Shown here piece after piece: positions 45,187 to 56,084 of a stretch of 64,000 nt of DNA. The DNA comes from Asterias amurensis (lineage: Eukaryota > Echinodermata > Asteroidea > Forcipulatida > Asteriidae). A program made the position numbers and the translations under genes. Where the stretch lies: positions 11,456,891 through 11,520,890 of the forward strand of contig NC_092657.1 in assembly GCF_032118995.1 (NCBI RefSeq), given 5' to 3'. The notes beneath the pieces are model-generated. The model made no database searches. It was not told the origin of the DNA and was given only the letters and a program-made list of their open reading frames with translations. The first letter of the stretch is position 1; the number at the start of each line of letters is the position of its first letter.

Positions 45187-45381
45187 GTATCAAATTCGAA
45201 ACTTGAGGTCTCGAAATCAAATTCGTAGAAAATTACTTCTTTCTCAAAAACTACAGCACTTCAGAGGGAGCCGTTTCTTACAATGTTTTATACTATCAAC
45301 CTCTCCATTACTCATTTCAAAGTAAGGTTTTATGCTAGTAATTGTTTTGAGTAATGACCAATAGTGTCCACTGCCTTTTAC
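45187..45381. mobile_element. MITE family A, right half
   Basis: From 'caaattcgaaacttgaggtctcg' to 'gaccaatagtgtccactgcctttta'. Joined to element F; the left half is absent. Confidence 0.75.
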
Positions 45382-45591
45382 CTGAGCCCTTTGAGGTACA
45401 TGCGTCGCTGATTCTTTTGAACAGAGCAAAACTAATTGCCTTTATATGTATACGGCGTGAATAATTGTCTTTATCAAATTAAAAACGACAAAAAAATGGG
45501 AACAATACACCCTATTATTGAAGATAAGGTATGTCTTCAAGCGTGTAACACAATTTGGTCGTTCGTTTATAACCCAATGCCATGGTAACGG

Positions 45592-45599
45592 TGACGTCA
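45592..45599. promoter_or_regulatory. CRE-like palindrome upstream of FReD gene
   Basis: TGACGTCA, 181 bp upstream of the ATG at 45773, inside a block 'atgccatggtaacggtgacg' that is identical upstream of 58786. A TATA-like 'gtttataa' lies about 25 bp further upstream, so the site may sit close to the transcription start. Confidence 0.55.
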
Positions 45600-45772
45600 A
45601 TGGGTAAAGCTTACTGCTTATACAAATTGTCAGCCACGAAAATTCAGTTCATTTATCAACTCACTTGCGTTAAAAGGTTAACTGTAAGTGTCAAGACAAC
45701 TTTTCTAGAGAGATACCTGAGGGGAAAAAAACACTGAACCATTTTTGACAAGTTCATTTGAAAGCGTTTATC

Positions 45773-46756
45773 ATGGAAGTTGTCATCGTAACCTTGTTTA
45801 TGATTTCGCTTGTACAAACCTGCCAAAGTTCAAACCAACAGCGGCTCATGAAAACGTTTCACTTGGCTGGAAATCGAGCTTTACTGAATAAAGTAATTCA
45901 GTGGAAGACTGTATCATCTCCCGTGATCTGTGGGCGAGACTGCTCCAAGAACCCAAACTGTGGCTCATTCAACTTTCACATCACAAAACGTATTTGTGTG
46001 TTGAATAATGCCAGCAGAGCTCGCAGCCCAGATGATTTTGTCAAGCTGCAAGGAAGCGTGTACTATGATGACAATGCGAACCAAACCTCGTTTTCAGAAT
46101 CAATCTTTGAAAGTTACAGCAGTTGTTTTAAGATGTATCAAGCTGGTTACCGTGACAATGGCATATACACCATCTTTCCCACAAATCTGACTGGTGAGGT
46201 ACACGTTTACTGTGATATGGAGACAGATGGAGGAGGCTGGATCGTGTTCCAGAGGAGACAAGACGGCTCTGTTGACTTTTACCGTAACTGGACAGAATAC
46301 AAATCTGGGTTTGGTGATCTGCAGGACGAGTTCTGGTTGGGAAATGATATCCTGCGTGACCTTACTGGATCGGGTCAATGGCAACTCAGAGTAGATTTGG
46401 AAGATTGGCAGTCCAGCATTGCTTGGGCTTCTTATGGTGAGTTTGCTGTTACAGGTGACAAGTACACTCTCCATGTTGGTTCATACGATAATCGGAGTAT
46501 ATCAGGTGATTCAATGATGAATCATAATGGACGATCCTTCTCAACAAAGGACCAGGACAACGATGAACATTCAGACAATTGTGCCAAGAAAAGGAATGGT
46601 GCCTGGTGGTTTAAAAGCTGCCTCATGTCTCATCTTAATGGTCAGTATTACCAAGATGGAGAATTTCTGCAAAACGAAGGAATACAATGGAAAACCTGGA
46701 AGGGGGAAAATTACTCCCTCAAGAAATGCAGCATGAAACTACGGCAGGTACAATAA
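45773..46756 (+). CDS. Secreted PAN/fibrinogen-domain protein, intact
   Basis: Intronless frame of 327 residues. I start at ATG 45773 because the 5' extension begins with TTG and the paralogue at 58786 has its ATG at the same place. Signal peptide about 1-19 (MEVVIVTLFMISLVQTCQS); PAN-like domain with C53, C57, C63 and C75 (ICGRDC, RICVLNNAS); fibrinogen C-terminal domain about 115-327 with C118-C147 and C270-C283 pairs, DQDND calcium-type site at 260-264 and extra C319. N-glycosylation sequons include NAS, NQT, NLT and NWT. It is a likely extracellular lectin-like recognition protein; the ligand is unknown. Upstream are a conserved CRE-like site and a TATA-like sequence, and AATAAA lies 100 bp past the stop. 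Nearest relative: 58786-59775. Confidence 0.96.
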   Translation: MEVVIVTLFMISLVQTCQSSNQQRLMKTFHLAGNRALLNKVIQWKTVSSPVICGRDCSKNPNCGSFNFHITKRICVLNNASRARSPDDFVKLQGSVYYDDNANQTSFSESIFESYSSCFKMYQAGYRDNGIYTIFPTNLTGEVHVYCDMETDGGGWIVFQRRQDGSVDFYRNWTEYKSGFGDLQDEFWLGNDILRDLTGSGQWQLRVDLEDWQSSIAWASYGEFAVTGDKYTLHVGSYDNRSISGDSMMNHNGRSFSTKDQDNDEHSDNCAKKRNGAWWFKSCLMSHLNGQYYQDGEFLQNEGIQWKTWKGENYSLKKCSMKLRQVQ

Positions 46757-46855
46757 GTGAATGTTTTAATGTTCTGAACTGACTGCGAAAAAAAAACCGC
46801 AAACAAATAATCTATTGTGGGGATTCGGTTTTACCTAATGCAGTTCAGTAAAGAT

Positions 46856-46861
46856 AATAAA
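46856..46861 (+). terminator. Polyadenylation signal of the 45.8 kb FReD gene
   Basis: AATAAA 100 bp after the stop codon, in AT-rich sequence and followed by a GT-rich stretch, as expected for a 3' end. Confidence 0.55.
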
Positions 46862-47056
46862 ATGAATTTGTTGTAATGTTGTGAAAGCGCGGAAAGTGGT
46901 TTTGTTGATTGGTGAGAATTTACGTACTTTTCAAAATTTTAAAGATTTATTTATTTGTTGTTGTTTTTTTGTTTTGTTTATGAGATGCTAATCATGCATG
47001 ACATGCTTTTCATTGCCGAACTACTGGGTTTGAAACCCTCAAGGCCTTAAATAGTG
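46862..47056. other. 3' flank, no gene recognised
   Basis: AT-rich downstream sequence of the FReD gene with a T/G-rich run. Confidence 0.4.
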
Positions 47057-47206
47057 GGTGCGTTCGTTAAGCTTCACTGGGTCGACCCCGGTGTGTGGCG
47101 GATTTATTTTCCAGGACGAACGTGGGTAATCATCTGCACACGTTCGTCCTAGGAAAAAAAACCGCCACACACCGGGGTCGACCCGGGGATGCTAATCGAA
47201 CGCACC
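47057..47206. repeat. GC-rich 150-bp inverted repeat
   Basis: Arms 'ggtgcgttcg', 'gggtcgaccccggtgtgtgg' and 'gacgaacgtg' are mirrored almost perfectly around 47133. It stands out from the AT-rich surroundings and would form a very stable hairpin. Confidence 0.85.
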
Positions 47207-47654
47207 AATGTGTCACTGCGTGGCGAATTAGAGCGCTGTTTAAAACCCCTCTAAAAACTATGACGGAGCTCGAGTTAGAAAATTACTTGTTGTGTAATTT
47301 ACCTCAAAAGGTTAACAAGCCATGTGTGTACAAAATGCAAACTCTTTCCATTTTTGATTTTGAAAGAAAAACAATGATGTGACAAATGGATGTTCCAGTG
47401 CTATGTAAAATGCTAAGAAATCGTGGTTCAATCTGGGCACAAGACTCTAAAAAAACATTTATCAGTGTGTAAAGATTTCCACGCTGCTTTAAATTAAAGG
47501 TAATTGGTCTGTTTTTACAACTTTATCACTTAATATTGGCAAAAAAACTTATGGCAAAAGTTTGACTACAAATCAGTCATATCTGTGAAACTTTCAGCCA
47601 ATTAGTGTATAGGCCTACTCATTGAGCAAAAGAATACACCACAAACTTAAGCGG
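47207..47654. other. No gene recognised
   Basis: Shares short stretches with the 3' flank of the 58.8 kb gene ('ttgattttgaaagaaaa' at 47355 and 61007), as expected for duplicated FReD flanks. Confidence 0.4.
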
Positions 47655-47800
47655 ATTCTTTACTGCATACTCCCTAGGGAGCTGAGATGGTTTAGGGAGT
47701 GATTTAAGGCCAAGTGATCAGGGATAATAATGTGAAGCGCTTTGGGGCGCCCTCTGTGTGTGAAAAGCGCTAGATAAAAACTGGCTATTATTTGTATTGT
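47655..47800 (+). mobile_element. Retroelement 3' tail
   Basis: 'gaagcgctttggggcgcc' and 'gtgaaaagcgctagataaaa' followed by a (TATTTG)n-like tail, the usual 3' end of SINE/LINE families in marine invertebrates. Confidence 0.5.
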
Positions 47801-48109
47801 ATTTGTATCATGAACATCCAGCACAAACGTTTATCGAGTTAGCCGCAGGTATCAACAGTATTTATGGCTTAAGCATTGCGAAGGTACTCAACATTTTAGA
47901 AATCAAAGACTTGTTTTCTCAGACTGAAGTTTTGTATCAATATCAAATTAATGGGAGATTTCATTTCAAAAGATGATTGCTACCATTAACATAAATTATT
48001 TTATAAGTGAGCTTTCCGATGGAAATAGAAAATACATTTATTTCAAAGTTCAATACCAAAGTATAATTTTTTTTTTTACAACAAGTCAAGAGAATATTGA
48101 TTTTGGTTT

Positions 48110-48365
48110 TAACCCATACACCGATGTGTGTTAGCACTGTATACTCAGTACTATCCCGAGTCCTGTGAAAAAAAAAATATCATAGGCATGTTACTCGGGT
48201 GGTATTCGAACCCACGACCCTTGCAATTCTAGAGCAGTGTCTTACCAACTAGACTACCGAGGATGCCCGGTTGCTAGAGGCAGTTCGAACCCTTTGGATA
48301 CTTTTGAACGTTTCGATCTGCTGAAATTTAATGTTTTAGCGCTGTATACTCGGTGTGTTTATGTG
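48110..48365 (-). mobile_element. tRNA-derived SINE (minus strand)
   Basis: On the minus strand, 'ggtagtctagttggtaagac' (A-box-like) and 'gggttcgaataccacccgag' (B-box-like) make a tRNA-like head, followed by 'gtcctgtg', an internal T-run, and 'cggtgtatgg'. The anticodon stem does not pair, so it is not a functional tRNA gene. Confidence 0.75.
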
Positions 48366-48786
48366 TATGTTTTGCTCAAGTATTCATCAAAGTTGTTTTG
48401 ATTTAAATTACCAAACAAAGAGTGTTTCAAGCAATCAGTCATGTATTTGACTTGAATATGTTTGACTATTTCAGTAGAAAATGTCTCACAATTATGTTAG
48501 AGTTCAGACTGGTGTTTGACACTACAAAACAAAACGTGTTCTCTTATATTTTTGAAGTAATTATAAAAACTTTTTTTTTATCTTTTCAGCACCATTTTAA
48601 CACTTAATTTACTAAAAGGAATAGTATTTAGCAAGATTGTTCAATTTTCACACAAATGTAATTGTATATTGATCATTCCATGGTTATAGTGTGGTTGTCC
48701 TGATTCAATGCAGTTTTGACCGAAAATAACGGAATGTTTAAGCACGAAGTGTAGAAGATTAACTTTATAATTATTCTAAATTATTT
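48366..48786. other. No gene recognised
   Basis: AT-rich; no domain or splice-flanked exon seen. Confidence 0.4.
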
Positions 48787-49168
48787 AAAGACACTGGACA
48801 CTATTGGTTATCATCAACGGTTACTCTTCTCACTTGGTGTATCTCAACATATGCATAAAATAACAGACCTGTCAAATATTGAGCTCAGTCGGTCGTCAAA
48901 ATTGCGTGACAATAATAAAGGAAAAAAAAACATTGTCACACAAAGTTGTGTGCGTTCAGGTGCTTGCGATACCTCAAACTCTAAAACTGAGGTCTCGAAA
49001 TCAAAATTTCGTGGAAAATTTCTCTTTCTCGAAAACTATGTTTCTTCAGAGGGAGCCATTTCTCACAATGTTTTTATTTTACCAACAGCTCCGCACTACT
49101 CGTTACCAAGAAAGGTTTTATGCTAATACTTATTTTGAGTAGTTACCAATAGTGTCCACTGCCTTTAA
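48787..49168. mobile_element. MITE family A, complete copy
   Basis: TTAA on both sides; ends 'agacactggacactattgg' and 'ccaatagtgtccactgcct'. The central hairpin is 'cctcaaactctaaaactgagg'. This copy, with those at 52811 and 60627, defines the family. Confidence 0.9.
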
Positions 49169-50064
49169 ATCTAGTGAATGTTGTTGTCACATAAGTGGTT
49201 ACAAAGAATATCATTCAGATTTTAAAAGCCACATTGTAAGTGGTTTCAATGTGACTGTACGTAGGTGGACTCATTGGTAAAAGGTACTTGTTTAGTTCAC
49301 TTTCTAGATTTGGAACAACACTTTGTGAAATATTCTAAGTAATGTAGATAATCAATTTATAGTCGAATAGTGATGTATTGATACAACATTTAGAAATGTG
49401 TTCTCAATGTATGCACTAATATTTAAAAAATTAACTTGGAAAGAGGAGTTAGTTTAAGATCCTAAAACAAAAACAGATTTAGGCAAGACATTACTGAGTT
49501 GCTACGTTTTTCAAAAATATGTAAGCAAATAAAATATTTCAATAGTTGTACTTTTGTTGTACTTCAGTGCTTCAGTGCATCAGTGTTATGGAAAGCTGAA
49601 TGTTTAATGACCTACAAATATTATTAATATGCTCAATTATCAACCAAAAGATAATCATTTCATTTCAAGCTTCTGGGTGCTGGTCAAATTTATTATCATC
49701 AAAAGTGTACAAAATGCAATTATATTAATATATTTTGTCAAAGTTTTGTTGTTATTGTATTGTACTGTGATTGATCTTCAACCACTGTAGCGTTATTGAA
49801 CACATTACATGTACTTAAATCACTTTATATTGCTTCTCTGCCTCAAGATGTACAAAATGTGAATCTGGTGATATGACTGGTTGACTTTTTGCTGTTTGCA
49901 ATCAGTCAGGGGATTGTTTAAGAATGGCAAACAAATCAGTGAAAGTTATAATTTCATAGATTGATGTTAATAGCTTTTATACAAAAAGGTCGCATCTTCT
50001 GTACTTTCAGTCGCAGTCTTACAACCCATATTAAAAGCAGTTCAATTTGAGTAAAAAAAAAAAT
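49169..50064. other. Duplicated FReD 3' flank; no gene
   Basis: Segments match 61200-61340 and 61600-61640 in the same order of features ('taagatcct(a/g)aaacaaaa', 'agatttaggcaagacattac', 'gtaa(g/a)tggtttcaat'), so the 45.8 and 58.8 kb gene loci share long flanking homology. Confidence 0.6.
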
Positions 50065-50380
50065 TTAAAAAAATGTCCAAAGATTTACATTAACCTTAAA
50101 CCGTTTGAAGATAATGATAGTAGAAGGTGTACCTTAAAATGTTAGTTGCCGAGGTGCTGTAGCTTTTGAGAAATGAGAAAAACAATGTGATGAAAATATG
50201 TTTTTACATGCTAAAATAATTTTCGTCTCAAAATCAGTGAGACGAAAATTATTTTCATGACATTGTTTTACTCTTTTCTCAAAAAGTACAGCACCTAAGC
50301 AAGTAATATTTTCAGGGAAGCTTTCTACTATCATTATCTTCAAACTGTGTAAGTTAAATGTTAATACATAGACCCTTTAA
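50065..50380. mobile_element. TTAA-flanked palindromic MITE
   Basis: 316 bp with inverted arms 'gtttgaagataatgatagta' and 'ttttcgtctca', centred near 50232, bounded by TTAA (50065 and 50377). A fourth TTAA family distinct from A, B and C. Confidence 0.8.
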
Positions 50381-51072
50381 GATCACAGATTGGCTGAAAA
50401 GTTGGTTCATAATGGAATACATTTATCAATTCAAGTTACTTTAACCATATTATCGGCTTTCTACAGATTTTATTAGTTTAAGAGTTTGCTCTTATAAATA
50501 AAGTTAATTTTGTGTATAGCTTTGCTCGATCAAATACATAAAACAAAAGAAATCCAAAGACTTTGTGCTGATTGGAAAAATTGGACTTGATGCGTGACAC
50601 ATACAAATTTGCATTTTATATAAAGACCAATTGAAGTTTAATTAATATTACTATACCTCATACATATTCATGTCCAAGAGTCGAGTTGTCATTGGTCCAT
50701 TCATCACCACGTGGCAGGTGTTAATTTTGCTAACTATCGAGGGCGCACGTGAGTATTCACGCAATTGGTAAATGCGCAAGACAAGTAATAGTTCCTCGGG
50801 AGCTATTCTACTTGTCATGCGCACTACCATTGCGCGACGTCATCCCCGGGCGCTATTGATCGTGACACCGTTTTGTATACACGCACGAACAGCGCACTCT
50901 AGGCGACATCAAACACATGATCAAACTTATCATGTGCATTTTGTTTCAAAGTCATCATTTTCGCTGTTGATCAAAACTCATGTTCCGGTAACAGAATATG
51001 TATGAAGTATAACAAATATAACATGGTTTGAGGATGACTAGTCGATATTAGCTGCCCGAGGTATTGACAGTT
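50381..51072. other. No gene recognised
   Basis: One inverted pair around 50775-50850 ('gcgcaagacaagtaatagtt', 'gctattctacttgtcatgcgc') marks a small GC-richer element with 'gacgtcatccccgg'. No coding. Confidence 0.45.
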
Positions 51073-51116
51073 GACAAACTAGTTCCCGAGGCGAAGCCGA
51101 GGGAACTAGTTTGTTA
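51073..51116. repeat. 44-bp perfect-arm hairpin
   Basis: 'acaaactagttcccgag' and 'gagggaactagtttgt' flank the loop 'gcgaagcc'. Probably the core of a small palindromic MITE. Confidence 0.7.
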
Positions 51117-51884
51117 ACTTCCAGTACTTTATTTGTATTTCCAATACTATATTTGTATATAATTGACTGGTAACAATGTTAACCTTTCTACTGTTAGACC
51201 ATTCAGTAAAACCCAGTGTGGTTTCTGACTGATATTAAAACCTATGCTAGCCTACAGTTATGACACATTGTGTTTACTAAATTATATACACATTCATAAT
51301 TTCGCTCAGCGGTGTCACTGTACAAAAGTTCTGTTGTTGAATAAATTCCCACTGTAAAAGGGCACTAAGAGTAGGAGGGTTAAATTCATTTATACACGTA
51401 AATAATGATTGTTTGTTAATACTGAAATAAACCACGTACGTGAAGTACTGAAATGTGATCAAGTTTTGTAGAATGTAATCTTGTTTTGTGTGTATTGCAA
51501 ACGGCTCGGGTCTTAAAATGTCCTGTCTCAGTACCAATGTTGGTATTAAAAAACTACTCAAGCCGTTTCAAGAATTATATGTATTCTTTATGAAGGGGCC
51601 AGACATTGTACCAGCTTGGGCTTATTTTCTGACCTCCCCCTACTATTATGTTCCAATGATTATTTTTCCATTGTATTATTGTGTACAGCCTAATGCTTAG
51701 TAACATAAACCTGAAACATGAAACAAACATACATTCTGGCGTTAAACAGTCATATCCCTATGTAATCCCTCTGCTGCCACTACCCAGGTTCTTGATCGTC
51801 AACTTGTGTGTGATCGTTGGCTTCAAGGCAGTTGGCGGTTTCATTACTTTTGGCATACAAACTGACAACGTAGGGTAACCGCAA
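51117..51884. other. No gene recognised
   Basis: AT-rich; open frames on either strand (51277-51878) have no recognisable domain and no splice context. Confidence 0.4.
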
Positions 51885-52165
51885 AGTTAGGTCTCGGATG
51901 GGACGTAGAACCGTTGTTCCCATGCGTTGTGTAACGCATTATAATAACCCATGCGCTGTTCGAAAAGAAAAGGGGTTAGCCCCGGTGTTCCTGGCTGTGT
52001 TTGCTGTATGCGCCGTAGCACCTTGTAAATCCTTTTAAGGTGCTAAATAATTGGGTATTCGATTGCATCACTGCAATAACCTATCTTTCTGAAAGTTTGT
52101 ATAATACTCAGCGCCTTGAGTACCTTGTTTGGTAGATACGTGCGCTATATAAGACTTCGACCGGT
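51885..52165 (+). mobile_element. tRNA-derived SINE, head-truncated
   Basis: Matches 37438-37735: 'ggatgggacgtagaaccgtt', 'cgaaaagaaaaggggttagc', 'gttcctggctg' and 'gtgcgctatataaga'. It lacks the B-box head seen in the other copy. Confidence 0.75.
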
Positions 52166-52810
52166 CCTTTTATGGCCAAACGGTCCAACCAAATAAAATA
52201 CATTAAATTTGTCATCACGAATTACGTGACCCAGATGGCCGATCGATCTCGAACTTCTACAGGTTGGTCAAATTATTTATATGGTGGATTACATAAAGTG
52301 CTTACAATGCCAGCAACTGTTTTGTTAGCAAAAAAAATAATAATAATTCTGTAATGTCCCTTTAATGCTCCAATTCAATTATATGGTAAACAATTATAGT
52401 TAATATTTTATTTTGGTTAAATTGCTCAAATAAAACCCTTGGCTAGTGCAACAATAAATGTACTCCCATTAAAGATTTTCCAATTGATTAACCCCTACCA
52501 AATGTTTGTGGGAGTAGGTGCGACGCTAATAGTGGGTTCCTGAATCCATAATACCAGTTTAAATAGTTTGAAACAACTGTGTCACTCTAACTGTCATTGT
52601 AGCTTTATATCAGCCTGTTAACAACGTCTCTGAAATATGAACCCACCCCAAATGTTAGCATACCTCTCAATTCCATTTATAAGATAACAGTGTTCGTTTT
52701 CATATTTTGCTTCAAAATACTGCACATTACTATAACAGCATGTGAGTAAAAGTTAAATGTAAAACACAAGGACTATTATAACTCCTGAATAAATGTGTCT
52801 TGATACAGCC
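52166..52810. other. No gene recognised
   Basis: AT-rich with no recognised feature. Confidence 0.4.
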
Positions 52811-53143
52811 TTAAAGACAGTGGACACTATTGGTAATTGCCAAAGACTAGTCTTCACACTTTTGAGCTCAATCGGTCGTCGAAGTTGCGAGACAATAATG
52901 AAACAAAAAAACACGAAGTCGTGTGCGTTCAGATGCTTGATTTCGAGACCTTAAGTTCTAAACTTGAGGTCTTGAAATCAAATTCGTGGAAAATTACTTC
53001 TTTCTCGAAACCTATGTCACTTCAGAGGGAGCTGTTTCTCACAATGTTTCATACTATCAACCTCTCTCCATTACTCGTCACCAATTAAGGTTTTATGATG
53101 ATAATTATTTTGAGTAATTACCAATAGTGTCCACTGCCTTTAA
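52811..53143. mobile_element. MITE family A, complete copy
   Basis: TTAA-flanked; ends 'agacagtggacactattgg' and 'ccaatagtgtccactgcct'. A short internal deletion removes the 'cataaaataacaaacctgtg' segment. Confidence 0.88.
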
Positions 53144-54102
53144 GACGCTGTATGTAAAATCTATGTAAAAATATGGCTCACACCCGATCAAACGAAGCTA
53201 ACATAGCGTGTGTGCAAAACAGGTGTAGACTTGTCTTCGGTTTGTCCGAAGTAGATTCTGGACTGAATAATACAAAATTAATATTCACTTTAAACACCCA
53301 CCACCCTCCCCCCCCAAAAAAAACAAAATATCAAACAAAAAAATCAAATAAGTATTGCTAAGAAAGAAACAATTTAAAGCCGAGTAATGATTTACATATG
53401 ATTTAACTCAATGCGTCTGCGTATTATGCATTCAAACATGTCTTAAAGCATATGAAATAAAGTTGTTCATGCAAGTATATCATGTCCACTATTATAAATT
53501 TTAAATCACCTCAAAAATATGTTCATCTTCCCCTTTTGTTTTGTTAGATCCACACGTCCCTTTTGGCGTCACTGTACGAAAGTCCCCATAAGCATACCGC
53601 CCTCAATTGTCTTGTATGTGTTTAACACTATCACTCAATTCAACTTTAAAATTGTTTAGCTGTGATTGAGCACGGCATTTCCATGCAGTATTATTCTTTT
53701 TAAAGTCACCTGGAAATATATTTTTTTTTTATCTCAAACATAAGATCGAGAGTATATATGCTTACGAACAATAAAAAATTTGTTTTAGTAATTGTTTGTC
53801 ACGATTTATTCGTTTAAAAAATATATATAGAATTTTTTGGGGGGCTGACTCCGCCTACCCATTTTCGTAATCATTATTTTTTGTTGTGGTCAACATAGAA
53901 GGCTGTCATGGTTATTATAGCAATTAAGCACATGACTAACTTATTGTAACTAACCAATCTTGTGTATGCAAATGTATATACTTTTTAATCAATACACTTA
54001 ATTATATAAAAAAACTTGTTATATGCATAGACAATACTTGATAAGGATATGAGCAATTTACGCAGCCAAACCGATACTTTAATGTATGCAAAGTGATCCC
54101 GT
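53144..54102. other. Likely 3' UTR and flank of the phosphatase gene; no other gene
   Basis: Minus-strand sequence after the stop at 54103. 53704-53800 resembles the spacer of the giant foldback (16498-16590). Low-complexity C/A run at 53305-53340. Confidence 0.4.
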
Positions 54103-54189
54103 TTAACGGTGTACGTTCTCATAGATAGTTGACGATGAAGCTTCATCCAGATACGACTTGACCACTTGATAGCACAGCAGGTACTGAGC
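54103..54189 (-). CDS. Last exon of an R3-like receptor protein tyrosine phosphatase
   Basis: The minus-strand acceptor 'ttctttatttcag' is followed in phase 0 by AQYLLCYQVVKSYLDEASSS, TIYENVHR and a TAA stop at 54103-54105. The first part is the closing helix of a PTP catalytic domain (Q-Y-x-x-C-Y-x-x-V). The tail carries YENV, as in the C-terminal tails of R3-subtype receptor phosphatases (PTPRB/H/J/O group), where this tyrosine is phosphorylated and binds SH2 proteins. pY-x-N fits a Grb2-type site, and T-x-Y-x-x-V fits an ITSM pattern. The catalytic exon with the HCSAGxGR loop must lie at higher coordinates and was not found in this window, so the gene either has long introns or continues outside. 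Confidence 0.72.
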   Translation of the reverse strand, partial: AQYLLCYQVVKSYLDEASSSTIYENVHR

Positions 54190-54801
54190 CTGAAATAAAG
54201 AACCACAGAAAAACAAAATAGCTAACTTAACATAAAAATGCATTTCATCAACAAATTTTGACGGTTAGATTATTCTCACGCCTTCCAGTAATTTCAAGAC
54301 AAACATTATGTTTTAGTATAAACAAAATGTGAACAATGTTTGTTGTTGGCAATCCGTCGGGCTCTTTAGCAAGTACCGCTCTTGACCCAGTTTAATTAAG
54401 CACGACAACTTAAACTATCAGTTTGATTTCGTTTTGGGGAAGCCCACACAAATCATGTTTTTTGTGCAGTTATCTAACAAATTTTACTTCTTTGCAACAG
54501 CACCCTCTTTTTGTTTTTCCTCAAAAAAATACAGTCGAACAAAATTTGAGAGTTACTGATTTTTTTTCAGCTAGGTCAAATGTTGTTGTTGTACTGTTTT
54601 GTATTGTTTTTCAAGTGAAATTCAGTGTTCCGTTTATAACATGCATATTGGCCCATTATTCGTTTCAATGACTTGATGGTAAAACGCAACTAAGTATTGC
54701 CTTATTTGAATTAAGGCCTAGTATTACAGAACTCCTGTACAAAAAACACAATAACCTGCTCGCCGTGGCGTCCATGCATCACCGAAGCTCTTTCAAATAT
54801 G
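54190..54801. other. Intron of phosphatase gene (inferred); old repeat
   Basis: Upstream of the last exon on the minus strand. 54625-54800 is the second copy of the repeat at 44230-44410. No further PTP exon was recognised. Confidence 0.4.
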
Positions 54802-55660
54802 CTACTCTCACACTAGGGAAAAAAATGCTAACGAATGTGCTTACGAACGGAAATATTTAACAATCGCGCCAACTTCGCAATATTCGCCACAAATTCACTA
54901 CGTTCACAATTCATTCTCCACCCACTTACGACTATCGGTCACTTTATGCTGCCCTCACACGGCGAATTCGCCAGCGAACATGCTATCGGAAGGACATATT
55001 TTGACAATCGCTCAAACTTCGCAGCATTCGCCGTGTCTTCGTGAGCGTTTGTAACAAATTCGGAACGTTCACAGATTATTTCCCACCTCCTTACGAAGAT
55101 CGCTCAATTTACAAACCGGTTTGTTGATTTCAGCGAATGTTGCGAAGACGGTCATTCGGCGTGATTTTCGTAAGCATTGGTAACGTTGGTAAAGCGTGCG
55201 TAAGCGTTTGCAACGGTCGTAAAGGCATTGACAAGCGTGGGTAAGCATTCGTATTATATTCGTACGATATTGGTAAAGAGAGGGCCGACCGAGGACGATC
55301 GAGGGGTGAGACCGAGATGAAAATATTCACTATCCAACCGCCATTGTGGACGAATTCTACGCGCAGTTCAGATATTCATGTTCGCAAGAAATTCGCCACT
55401 CTGTGAGAGCAGTAATACGAAGCGCTTCCGTATATTCAGCGAGTGTGGTGAAGACGGTAATTCGCCATCGATTTCCGTTAGCAATTGGTAAGCCATTTGG
55501 TACTGTTTGTAAAGCGTGCGTATTATGCGTAAGATATTGGTAAGGAAGGGTTTAAGGACGACAGTAAACATATTCACTGTAAAATCGCACCTTTTGGGCA
55601 AATTCATGACGAATTTCAAAAATTCGTATTCGCAAGATATTCGCCCAAGTGTGAGAGTAG
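54802..55660. mobile_element. Foldback element of 859 bp with TTCGCC-rich arms
   Basis: Ends 'ctactctcacactaggg' and 'gcccaagtgtgagagtag' are inverted. The arms are crowded with 'attcgc', 'ttacgaa' and 'gcgttt' words in opposite orientations, and internal sub-ends ('gctgccctcacacggcgaa' at 54947, 'gccactctgtgagagcag' at 55396) repeat the terminal motif. No transposase. It lies within the inferred phosphatase intron. Confidence 0.78.
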
Positions 55661-56084
55661 TGTGGCGGGCAATTGCAAATTATTACAGGCAAATTACAAT
55701 TTGATCCTTGGCCTCACTATTCTCTAGGCTTGAAGACCATCGAGGGGTTTAAAGGCTGCGAGACGAGGTCCGTTTTGGAGGAAATATACCGCCGATTGCG
55801 TAATGATCAATCTAATCCTGTTAGGTACACAAACACAAGTTACACGTAAGCAGAGAAACCTTGACAAATTGGCTGTCGGTAAAACTGATCACTAGATCCT
55901 TTATTGCACAATCAATATTCAATCACATCATATACATAATTGGGCAGGGATTCGTTTATTAAGCACCTTTCTCTCTGGGTCAATGAATATACATCTCAAC
56001 AAAACATTAAATCAGTACTACAACATACCCTATGAACACACATACCCTTGCTCTAATGTAACCACAAGTTACCCTGTGATATCC
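55661..56084. other. No gene recognised
   Basis: Leads from the foldback element into the tandem-repeat region. No domain was seen. Confidence 0.4.

Noticed and set aside
45758-45772. Five-residue N-terminal extension of the 45.8 kb gene
   Set aside because: Begins at TTG; the paralogue has its ATG exactly at the position corresponding to 45773.
46100-46474. 124-codon minus-strand frame opposite the FReD gene
   Set aside because: Shadow of a strongly coding plus strand; its paralogue has only a shorter version.
48189-48272. tRNA gene on the minus strand
   Set aside because: A- and B-box-like sequences are present but the anticodon stem does not pair and a SINE body follows.
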